A stretch of DNA of 5,221 nt from an uncultured Myxococcales bacterium. GTDB taxonomy: Bacteria; Myxococcota_A; Bradymonadia; UBA7976; UBA1532. Shown in pieces: positions 1-5,221 of this stretch. Position 1 is the stretch's first letter. The number at the start of each line of letters is the position of its first letter. Both the position numbers and the translations under genes were made by a program. Under the pieces are notes generated by a model. It did not search any database. It was not told the DNA's origin and saw nothing but the letters and a program-made list of their open reading frames with translations. The stretch lies in NCBI GenBank assembly GCA_937896275.1, contig CALBMW010000970.1:1-5221 (forward strand). The letters run 5' to 3'.

Positions 1-1667
1 CCCACCACGACGAAGAACAGGAACATGACGCGGTAGACCAAGGTGGCGGCGTGGCTGCGCCCGAACAGGTAGTTGAACGCCCGCTCGCCGTAATAGGACC
101 ACGAGATCATCGTGGAGTAGGCGAACAGCATGATGCTGATCGCGAGCAACCACGGGAACCAGCTCATCGTGTCGGCGAAGGCCCAGCGCGTCATCTCGAC
201 GCCCGTGCCGGCGCCCTGCGACACGCCCGCCGTCAGGCCCAGCGCCGCCAGGGTGGGGCCCTCGGCCACCACCAGGCGCTGGTTCTCCTTGGCCAGCACG
301 TAGGCACCGCCGGCGTGCGTCACCGTGGTGCGCACGTCGTGGAGTTGCGCCGCGAAGACGGACCGGACCTCCTCGGCGGTGGCGTGGTGGATGTCCGCGA
401 AGGCCGCCGCCTCGAAGGTGACCACCTGCTCGACATCCGCGCCGGTGCCGTCGGTCATCGCGAGCGCCAGGGTCTGGCCGTCGCTCAGGTCGAAGGGGCC
501 GGCCTTGGTCTCGAAGTCGGCCCGCAGGTCATAGGCGCCGCTGACGACGAGGATGATGCCGGTCATGGCGCAGATGACCACCGTGTCGATGAAGGGCCCG
601 AGCATGGCCACCATGCCCTCGCGGGCGGGCTCCGTCGTCTTGGCCGCGGCGTGCGCGATGGCCGCCGAGCCGATGCCGGCCTCGTTCGAGAAGACGGCCC
701 GCCGGGTGCCCTGGACGAGCACGCCGATGAAGCCACCGTAGAGCGCGTCGGGGTGGAAGGCCTCGCTCAGGATGACCGAGATCGCCTCCGGGACGTGGCT
801 GACGTGCGTGAAGACGACGACGACGCCCGCGAGCAGGTACAGGCCGCACATCAGCGGGATGATCCGCTCGGCGACGCGGCCGATGCTCTTGATGCCGCCG
901 ATGATCACCAAGCCCACCATCAGCGCCAGGAACAGGCCGAAGTAGAGGCTCGCCTGATCGCTGGACAGGAAGTCGAGCTGACCCTTGGCCGCGGCGAAGG
1001 CCTGGTTCGCCTGGAACATGTTCCCGCCGCCGAAGGAGCCGAAGACGCAGAAGACGGCGAAGACCACCGCCAGCACGCGGCCCAGCCCGCCGAAGCCGCG
1101 TTCCTTCAGGCCGTGCTCGAGGTAGTACATCGGCCCGCCGTGGACGGTGCCGTCCGGCTCGATACGCCGATAGAGCTGCGCGAGGGTGCACTCGTGCAGC
1201 TTGGCCGACATGCCGAGGAGGCCCAGGACCACCATCCAGAACACCGCGCCCGGTCCGCCCACCCAGATCGCCACCGCGACGCCGGCGATGTTGCCGAGGC
1301 CGATCGTCGCGCTCAGCGCCGAGCTGAGGGCCTGGAGGTGGGAGATCTCACCGGGGTCCTTCGGATCGTCGTAGCGGCCCATCGTGATGTGGACCGCGTG
1401 CTTGAAGCCGCGGAAGTTCAGGAAGCGGTGGTAGATCGTGTAGAAGACCGCGCCGAAGAGCAGCACCAACACGATGAACGGCATCGGGATGCCCGGCTCC
1501 CAAAAGAGCACCGGGGCGAGCTTGCTCACGACCGCGCCGAAGACGCCGTCGATGCTCTGGGCCAGCGACTGGCTCTCGGCCGCGGCCTCTTCGGCCGCCC
1601 GTGCCAGCAGCGGCAGCAGCGTCACCGCCAGCGCGCTGATCCACGCGACTCCGCGCACGCGTCTCAT
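1..1667 (-). CDS. Sodium:alanine/glycine symporter (AGCS family), C-terminus cut off by the window edge
   Basis: This inner-membrane secondary transporter should import alanine, glycine or a similar small amino acid with Na+; substrate is inferred from the family. Reading leftward from ATG 1667 gives 555 residues with no stop before the edge. Family hallmarks are the GNIAGVA segment (residues 124-130), GGPGAVFWM (137-145), GGPMYYLEHGL (177-187), the FSNEAGIGSAAIAHAAA block (326-342) and YYGERAFNYLFG (525-536). Hydrophobic helices lie near 62-80, 113-155, 197-213, 240-288, 308-340, 351-377, 502-522 and 540 to the end. Two features are odd. Residues 1-23 look like a signal peptide ending in ARA before a charged alanine/glutamate stretch. 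A hydrophilic insertion of about 110 residues (roughly 380-490) sits between the helix at 351-377 and GVEMTRWAF. Family members are typically about 440-550 residues, so this one is long. The start is supported by GGGGGA six bases upstream. Family is near certain; substrate is not. Confidence 0.93.
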   Translation of the reverse strand, partial: MRRVRGVAWISALAVTLLPLLARAAEEAAAESQSLAQSIDGVFGAVVSKLAPVLFWEPGIPMPFIVLVLLFGAVFYTIYHRFLNFRGFKHAVHITMGRYDDPKDPGEISHLQALSSALSATIGLGNIAGVAVAIWVGGPGAVFWMVVLGLLGMSAKLHECTLAQLYRRIEPDGTVHGGPMYYLEHGLKERGFGGLGRVLAVVFAVFCVFGSFGGGNMFQANQAFAAAKGQLDFLSSDQASLYFGLFLALMVGLVIIGGIKSIGRVAERIIPLMCGLYLLAGVVVVFTHVSHVPEAISVILSEAFHPDALYGGFIGVLVQGTRRAVFSNEAGIGSAAIAHAAAKTTEPAREGMVAMLGPFIDTVVICAMTGIILVVSGAYDLRADFETKAGPFDLSDGQTLALAMTDGTGADVEQVVTFEAAAFADIHHATAEEVRSVFAAQLHDVRTTVTHAGGAYVLAKENQRLVVAEGPTLAALGLTAGVSQGAGTGVEMTRWAFADTMSWFPWLLAISIMLFAYSTMISWSYYGERAFNYLFGRSHAATLVYRVMFLFFVVV

Positions 1668-1673
1668 AGATGA

Positions 1674-1679
1674 TCCCCC
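1674..1679 (-). promoter_or_regulatory. Ribosome-binding site of the symporter gene
   Basis: On the minus strand GGGGGA lies six bases before the ATG at 1667. It is the only purine-rich run at the right distance and supports this start, which keeps the signal-peptide-like N-terminus in the protein. Confidence 0.6.
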
Positions 1680-1690
1680 GGCCTGTGATG

Positions 1691-1720
1691 GGTGCCCGAA
1701 GCGCCGGGCGCGAGCGCACC
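1691..1720 (-). other. Possible stem-loop in the symporter leader
   Basis: The outer arms GGTGC/GCACC (1691-1695 and 1716-1720) enclose a second short inverted repeat, GCGC-CCG-GCGC on the minus strand (1701-1711). As RNA this could fold into a two-part hairpin ending about 23 bases before the symporter start codon. There is no run of U after it, so it is not a standard intrinsic terminator. In DNA this rich in G and C such pairing also arises by chance. Confidence 0.25.
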
Positions 1721-1736
1721 GGGGCCGGACGTGGCG

Positions 1737-1757
1737 CGAACTTCGCCCGTTCGGGCG
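1737..1757. repeat. Overlapping short inverted repeats, possible operator
   Basis: Two inverted repeats interlock here. CGCCCG-TT-CGGGCG (1744-1757) has perfect six-base arms. CGAAC-N7-GTTCG (1737-1753) has perfect five-base arms. They cover the spacer and -10 of the candidate symporter promoter, where a repressor could act. No intrinsic-terminator T-run follows. I do not recognise a specific regulator for either motif. Confidence 0.3.
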
Positions 1758-1767
1758 CCGCTGTCAA
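1739..1767 (-). promoter_or_regulatory. Candidate promoter for the symporter gene
   Basis: The minus strand has a perfect -35 hexamer TTGACA (1767-1762), then a 17-base spacer and GAAGTT (1744-1739). That -10 hexamer matches TATAAT at only two positions. The perfect -35 in otherwise GC-rich DNA between der and the symporter makes a promoter reasonable, but the -10 is poor. Initiation would leave a leader of about 65 bases. Confidence 0.33.
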
Positions 1768-1792
1768 CCGGCCGGCGGCCCCGAGCCGGGTC

Positions 1793-3136
1793 TCACTCCT
1801 CGTCGTGGCGATCCTTCTTGCCGCGGAAGAAGAGGCGGACCGGGGTGCCTTCGACCGGGAAGCTCTCACGGAACTGATTGAGCAGGAAGCGCTCGTAACT
1901 GAAGTGGACGGACTCGGGGTCGTTGCACGAGATGACGATGGTGGGCGGGGCGGTGCGCGCCTGGGTGGCGTAGTAGAGCTTCAGGCGGCGGTTCTTCACC
2001 ACCGGCGGCTGGTGCTTCTGGGTGCAGACCTCGAGCCACCGATTCAGCTCGCCGGTGCCCACGCGGGATTGGTGCGCGGCCCGCACCTGCGCCACGAGCG
2101 GCATCAGGCGGTTCACGCGCTGCCCCGTCTTGCCCGAGATGTAGAGCACGGGCGCGTAGTTGGCGAAGGGCAGCTTCAGCCGCACGTCGTCCGTGAAGCG
2201 CTGGGCCGACTTGGGATCCTTGTCGACCGCGTCCCACTTGTTGATCACCAACACCAGGCCGCGCCCCTTGTCCGCCGCGAGGCCCAACACGCGCGCGTCC
2301 TGATCGGTCGGCCCCTCCGTCGCGTCGAGCACCAGGACGGCCACGTCGCACCGATCGAGCGCCTTGAGGGTGCGCAGCACGCTGAAGGACTCGCTGGTGC
2401 CGCGACTGATGCCGCGCTTTCGGCGCAACCCTGCGGTGTCGATCAACGTGTAGGGCGCGCCCTGCCAGGTGAAGTTCGCGTCGATGGCGTCGCGCGTGGT
2501 GCCGGGCACCTCGTGGACGATCATGCGCTCTTCGCCCAGGAGGCGGTTGCTGAGCGTCGACTTGCCCACGTTCGGCCGGCCGATGATGGCGAAGCGCGTG
2601 ACCTCGTGGCCGGGCTTGTCGACGAGATCGTCGTCCTCGCACCCCGGCAGCAAGGTCACGATGTGGTCGAGCAGTCGGCCCACGCCGCGCCCGTGCTCCG
2701 CCGAGACGGCGTGCAGGCGGTCGACGCCCAGCTCGTAGAAGTCGGTGACCAGCTCCTCCTGCTTCTCCCCGTCGACCTTGTTGACCGCGTAGACCACCTT
2801 CTCGTGAGCGCGGCGCAGGAGTTGGACGACCTCGCGGTCGGCCTCCACCAGCCCCTCGCGGGCGTCGACGATGAGCAGCACGACGTCGGCCGACTCGATG
2901 GCCAGCATGGCCTGCTCGCGCATCTGGGCGATGACGCCCTCGACGGCGGTGGGCTCGAAGCCCCCGGTGTCCACCACGCTGAAGGTGCGCCCGCCCCAGC
3001 GCGCCTCTCCGTAGTTGCGATCACGCGTGACGCCCGGCGTGTCGAGGACGATCGCGTGGCGGTGGCCGATGAGGCGGTTGAACAGAGAGGACTTGCCCAC
3101 GTTCGGGCGTCCGACGATCGCGACCAGCGAATTCAC
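1793..3136 (-). CDS. der: Ribosome assembly GTPase Der (EngA)
   Basis: Der is an essential cytoplasmic GTPase with two tandem G domains that binds the 50S ribosomal subunit late in its assembly. The 447 residues match the usual bacterial length. Domain 1 shows the P-loop GRPNVGKSS (9-17), the switch segment TPGVTRDR (33-40), DTGG (56-59), NKVD (119-122) and SAEHG (145-149). Domain 2 shows GRPNVGKST (186-194), PGTTRD (211-216), DTAG (233-236), NKWD (299-302) and SGKTG (334-338). The KH-like C-terminal domain runs from about 350 to 440 and ends in the basic stretch FFRGKK. All GTP-binding motifs are intact. The start codon is GTG (3136) and overlaps the era stop as GTGA, so translation is probably coupled to era. 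No strong Shine-Dalgarno precedes it, only the weak ACGAG inside the end of era. A 125-base gap separates its TGA from the symporter. Confidence 0.97.
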   Translation of the reverse strand: MNSLVAIVGRPNVGKSSLFNRLIGHRHAIVLDTPGVTRDRNYGEARWGGRTFSVVDTGGFEPTAVEGVIAQMREQAMLAIESADVVLLIVDAREGLVEADREVVQLLRRAHEKVVYAVNKVDGEKQEELVTDFYELGVDRLHAVSAEHGRGVGRLLDHIVTLLPGCEDDDLVDKPGHEVTRFAIIGRPNVGKSTLSNRLLGEERMIVHEVPGTTRDAIDANFTWQGAPYTLIDTAGLRRKRGISRGTSESFSVLRTLKALDRCDVAVLVLDATEGPTDQDARVLGLAADKGRGLVLVINKWDAVDKDPKSAQRFTDDVRLKLPFANYAPVLYISGKTGQRVNRLMPLVAQVRAAHQSRVGTGELNRWLEVCTQKHQPPVVKNRRLKLYYATQARTAPPTIVISCNDPESVHFSYERFLLNQFRESFPVEGTPVRLFFRGKKDRHDEE

Positions 3137-4053
3137 GACGACTCGTACCCCAGCTTGCGCAGGCTGCCCGGTGTACGGGTCCAGGCTTTCTCTACCCGAA
3201 CGAAGAGGCTCAAGTGCACCTGAGCGTCCAAGAGGCGCTCGAGATCCTTCCGCGCGGCCACACCGATCTGCTTGAGCATCTGGCCGCCCTTGCCGATCAC
3301 GATGCCCTTCTGCGAGTCGCGCTCGACGTGGATGATCGCGTCGATCTCGACGCGGCCGCTCGACGACAGATCGCGCCAGGCCTCGATCGTGACGGCCACC
3401 GAGTAGGGCACCTCCTGCCCGAGCTGCCGGAACAGCTTCTCGCGCACCAGCTCCGCGGCGATGAAGCGCTCGGTCAGATCCGTGAGGGCATCCTCGGGGT
3501 ACAACGCCGGCCCCTCGGGCAGCGCCGCCGCGAGGACGTCCAGCAGGTGGGCGACCCCCTCGCCCTTGAGCGCGCTCACCGGAAGAATCTCAGCAAAATC
3601 GAAGAGTTGCTGATAGGCGTCGATGATCGGCAGCAGCTGGGGACGGGGAAGCCGGTCGATCTTGTTGATGACCAGGTACACCGGCTTGTCGAGGCCCCGC
3701 AGATGCCCGAGCAGATCGTTGACCGTCTCGGCGACGCCCACCTGCAGCTCGGGCCCCACGCCCGCCTCGACGAGCAGCGCCACGGCGTCCGTGTCCCACA
3801 GGGCGCCCGTCGCCACGTCCACCATGTGCTGGTTCAGCGCGCGCCGAGCCTTGTGGATGCCCGGCGTGTCGACGAAGACGATCTGGGCGCCGGGCCGCGT
3901 GACGACCCCCGGGATGCGGTTACGGGTCGTCTGGGGTCGGTGCGAGGTGATCGCGACCTTCTGTCCCAGCAGGCGGTTGAGCAGCGTGGACTTCCCCACG
4001 TTGGGCCGGCCGACCAGGGTGACGAAGCCGCTTCGATGAGGCACGTTGGGCAC
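3133..4053 (-). CDS. era: Ribosome assembly GTPase Era
   Basis: Era is an essential GTPase that binds the 3' end of 16S rRNA and assists 30S maturation, at the membrane or in the cytoplasm. The 306-residue product has the standard layout. The G domain shows GRPNVGKS (15-22), the effector segment RPQTTRNRI (39-47), DTPG (62-65), NKID (130-133) and SALKG (160-164). The C-terminal KH domain follows, with ERDSQKGIVIGKGG (244-257) holding the RNA-binding loop. The C-terminus WTRTPGSLRKLGY is typical. The start is GTG at 4053; this puts ten residues before the first strand, as in E. coli Era. A second GTG three codons in (4044) is also possible, and an in-frame stop lies farther upstream. The Shine-Dalgarno is weak (GGA seven bases before the GTG). 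It is the first gene of the leftward block and overlaps der by four bases. Confidence 0.97.
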   Translation of the reverse strand: MPNVPHRSGFVTLVGRPNVGKSTLLNRLLGQKVAITSHRPQTTRNRIPGVVTRPGAQIVFVDTPGIHKARRALNQHMVDVATGALWDTDAVALLVEAGVGPELQVGVAETVNDLLGHLRGLDKPVYLVINKIDRLPRPQLLPIIDAYQQLFDFAEILPVSALKGEGVAHLLDVLAAALPEGPALYPEDALTDLTERFIAAELVREKLFRQLGQEVPYSVAVTIEAWRDLSSSGRVEIDAIIHVERDSQKGIVIGKGGQMLKQIGVAARKDLERLLDAQVHLSLFVRVEKAWTRTPGSLRKLGYESS

Positions 4054-4084
4054 GGCAAATCCGGGGCTCGAGAAAAGGCCGCGC

Positions 4085-4113
4085 AGGCTAGCAAATCCAC
4101 GCGCCGCTCACAA
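4085..4113 (-). promoter_or_regulatory. Candidate promoter of era-der
   Basis: Reading leftward, TTGTGA (4113-4108) and TAGCCT (4090-4085) are separated by exactly 17 bases. The -35 matches the sigma70 consensus at four of six positions and the -10 at T1, A2 and T6. Transcription would start near 4078, about 25 bases before the era GTG. It is the best promoter-like pair in the divergent region for this direction. Confidence 0.45.
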
Positions 4114-4129
4114 GCGCGCCGCCGCCCCA

Positions 4130-4158
4130 TTGACCCCGCGGGCGCCGGTGACTACCGT
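4130..4158 (+). promoter_or_regulatory. Candidate promoter of the glutaredoxin-like lipoprotein gene
   Basis: TTGACC (4130-4135) and TACCGT (4153-4158) are separated by exactly 17 bases. The -35 matches consensus at five of six positions and the -10 at T1, A2 and T6. Start near 4165 would give a leader of about 18 bases that contains the ribosome-binding site. It does not overlap the opposing era promoter candidate. Confidence 0.5.
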
Positions 4159-4171
4159 GCCGCCCTTCCAC

Positions 4172-4176
4172 GGGAG
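4172..4176 (+). promoter_or_regulatory. Ribosome-binding site deciding the start at 4183
   Basis: GGGAG lies six bases before ATG 4183. The reading frame stays open far upstream, through DNA antisense to era, so this site and the signal sequence that follows it fix the real start. Confidence 0.6.
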
Positions 4177-4182
4177 ACCCGC

Positions 4183-4830
4183 ATGCCGCTTCGCGCCCTC
4201 CTCGCGATGCTCCTCTGGGGCGCAGTCGGCCTGGCCACCTGCGGCTGTGGCCAGGACGCCGGGCCCCAGGCGGCCGACGCTGCGCCCGCCCCGTCTCTGA
4301 CCCGCGTCACCGCCGATCGCGCCGACCTCCTCTTCCGCTACGCAGGCGCCGAGGCCGGCAGCTTCGAGTCGGCGACCACGCTGGACGCCGTCCCGGCGGA
4401 CAAGCGAGCGAGCGTGCAGGTGGTCGACCTCTCGCTCGCCCCCGAGGCGCGCGGGGCCGGGCGCTACGTACAGGTCTTCGATCTGCGCACGCCCGCGCCC
4501 GATGGCAGCTACCCGGGCAAGCTGGTGCCGCGGGGCGCGCTCGAGGAGGCGCTCGCGGCGCAGACCGCCCGGCCGGCGCAGAAGCCGGTCATCGTCTACT
4601 CGGCCGCCTGGTGCGGGATCTGCCGCAAGGCGATGGCCATGCTCGATCGCGAGGGCATCGCCTACGTCGACCGTGACATCGAGAAGGACCCCGGCGCCGA
4701 CGCCGAGCTGAAGGCCAAGGCCGCGAAGGCCGGCGTGCAGGTCAGCGGCGTGCCGGTCTTCGACGTGGGCGGCCGCATCCTGCCCGGCTACGACGAGGGG
4801 TCCCTGCTGCGGGCGATCCGCGGCACCTGA
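4183..4830 (+). CDS. Exported glutaredoxin/thioredoxin-like protein, probable lipoprotein
   Basis: The 215-residue product starts with one Arg and a hydrophobic stretch (residues 5-18) leading to LATCGCGQ, a lipobox-like site with cysteines at 20 and 22. Thr before Cys20 is unusual, so lipid attachment is likely but not certain. An Ala/Pro-rich linker follows (about 25-40). Residues 41-115 form an unassigned segment rich in short strand-like runs (SVQVVDLSLAP, YVQVFDLRTP). Residues 135-213 form a glutaredoxin-like thioredoxin fold: strand PVIVYS, active site WCGIC (C144, C147), YVDRDIEKDP, the probable cis-proline in GVPVF (P191), and the end strand GGRILPGYD. An exported CxxC protein suggests thiol-disulfide reduction or exchange in the periplasm; the partner is unknown. 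It is divergent from era and is followed after 29 bases by the PPC-like gene, probably in the same transcript. The fold is well supported; the specific role is not. Confidence 0.82.
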   Translation: MPLRALLAMLLWGAVGLATCGCGQDAGPQAADAAPAPSLTRVTADRADLLFRYAGAEAGSFESATTLDAVPADKRASVQVVDLSLAPEARGAGRYVQVFDLRTPAPDGSYPGKLVPRGALEEALAAQTARPAQKPVIVYSAAWCGICRKAMAMLDREGIAYVDRDIEKDPGADAELKAKAAKAGVQVSGVPVFDVGGRILPGYDEGSLLRAIRGT

Positions 4831-4849
4831 GCCCCTCCGACCGATCTCC

Positions 4850-4855
4850 AAGGAG
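4850..4855 (+). promoter_or_regulatory. Ribosome-binding site of the PPC-like gene
   Basis: AAGGAG is followed by four bases and then ATG 4860. This is the strongest Shine-Dalgarno sequence in the window and fixes the start. It lies in the 29-base gap after the preceding stop, a gap with no visible promoter or terminator. Confidence 0.75.
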
Positions 4856-4859
4856 CCCG

Positions 4860-5221
4860 ATGTCCGCCCCGCCCTCGGCGACCGTGATCGAGTCCATCGC
4901 CCCCGGCGAGTCCCTGCTGGACGCGCTCGACACCCTGTGCGACCGCCTCGGAGTGCGCGACGGCGCGCTGCTCCTCGCGGGCGCCCTGCGCGGCGTCACG
5001 CTGTCACCAGCCGCCGACGCCGAGGCCGCCCACCTCGAGGGGCCCCTGTACCTGGTGAGCGGCAACGCCATCGTCCGCGGTGGGCGCGCCACGGTGATGG
5101 GCGTGGTGTCGTGGAGCGACCGTGGCCTGCCGCGCCTCGCGGCCGGCGCCATCGAGCACGCCGAGAGCGATGGGGTCGAGGTCGTGGTGCAGGGCGTGGG
5201 CAGCGCCGGCGCCGCGACCGC
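4860..5221 (+). CDS. PPC (DUF296)-like protein, C-terminus cut off by the window edge
   Basis: The first 120 codons are present and the frame is open at the edge. The order of segments resembles the PPC domain, a small trimeric fold found alone in bacteria and archaea and fused to AT-hooks in plants. IAPGESLLDALDTLCDRLGV (residues 12-31) matches the opening 'PGE-L-eaL' helix. GALLLAGALRGVTLSP (35-50) matches the 'G-l-dvtL' strand pair. LEGPLYLVSGNAIVRGG (59-75) matches the 'leGp-e-ls-sGni' strand. ATVMGVVSWSDRGLPRLAAGAIEHAESDGVEVVVQGVG (77-114) occupies the place of the 'HlH-tlsd-dG-v-gGHL--g-v--t-Evvi' segment. The family's paired histidines are replaced here (TVMGVV), so a metal-binding role is doubtful. 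No signal peptide is seen, so it should be cytoplasmic. Function is unknown. It is probably cotranscribed with the glutaredoxin-like gene, 29 bases upstream. Assignment is by remembered family pattern only. Confidence 0.62.
   Translation, partial: MSAPPSATVIESIAPGESLLDALDTLCDRLGVRDGALLLAGALRGVTLSPAADAEAAHLEGPLYLVSGNAIVRGGRATVMGVVSWSDRGLPRLAAGAIEHAESDGVEVVVQGVGSAGAAT

Noticed and set aside
51..1673. A 540-codon open frame on the plus strand opposite the symporter gene
   Set aside because: The translation is rich in Arg, Asp, His, Ala and Gly without hydrophobic cores or motifs, as expected when a GC-biased gene is read antisense. The opposite strand encodes a clear AGCS transporter.
1744..1792. 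Intrinsic terminator after der
   Set aside because: GC-rich hairpins can be drawn (for example CCGGC-N8-GCCGG and CGCCCG-AA-CGGGCG on the minus strand), but none is followed by a T-run, so termination here, if any, would have to be factor-dependent.
1670..3223. A 517-codon open frame on the plus strand opposite der
   Set aside because: It is antisense to an intact Der with all GTPase motifs; its product is low-complexity Asp/His/Arg/Val-rich and resembles no family.
3214..4182. An upstream extension of the glutaredoxin-like gene in the same frame, giving a 538-residue protein
   Set aside because: The extension is antisense to era and has shadow-type composition. A ribosome-binding site, a signal sequence and a promoter candidate all support the start at 4183.
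4108..4851. A 247-codon open frame on the minus strand opposite the glutaredoxin-like gene
   Set aside because: It is the antisense shadow of a gene with a recognisable CGIC thioredoxin fold; no motifs or ribosome-binding site support it.
4742..5152. A 136-codon open frame on the minus strand opposite the PPC-like gene
   Set aside because: Its product is Arg/Ser/Pro-rich without domain structure, while the plus strand has a strong AAGGAG site and a family-like sequence.

Overview
The window is a GC-rich, densely coded stretch of bacterial chromosome with five protein genes, two of them cut by the window edges. Third positions are strongly G/C, which leaves long open frames antisense to every real gene. 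The organism looks like a high-GC Gram-negative bacterium: the glutaredoxin-like protein has a lipoprotein-type export signal, and the transporter carries an apparently periplasmic insertion. Myxococcota or a related deltaproteobacterial-type lineage is my best guess. It rests on overall protein style and the era-der pairing, not on a diagnostic marker.

Layout, minus-strand block (about 1-4053): the genes are transcribed leftward in the order era (4053-3133), der (3136-1793), then a sodium:alanine symporter of the AGCS family (1667 to beyond the left edge). era and der overlap by 4 bases (GTGA) and almost certainly form one transcription and translation unit. Both encode GTPases of ribosome assembly: Era acts on the 30S subunit and Der on the 50S. 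The symporter gene follows after a 125-base gap that holds a perfect TTGACA, short inverted repeats and a purine-rich ribosome-binding site. It may therefore have its own promoter, although read-through from der cannot be excluded.

Layout, plus-strand block (4183-5221): a 129-base divergent intergenic region separates era from a rightward pair. The first gene encodes an exported, probably lipid-anchored protein with a C-terminal glutaredoxin/thioredoxin-like domain (CGIC). It is followed 29 bases later by the start of a gene for a protein resembling the PPC (DUF296) domain family, which runs off the right edge. Plausible sigma70-type promoters with 17-base spacers can be read in both directions in the divergent region.

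I see no RNA genes, CRISPR arrays, insertion sequences, phage genes or large repeats. Most of the window is ordinary core genome. The parts that deserve a second look are the roughly 110-residue extra loop and signal-like N-terminus of the symporter, the unusual domain make-up of the glutaredoxin-like lipoprotein, the PPC-like protein that lacks the family's histidines, and the palindrome-containing leader of the symporter gene.
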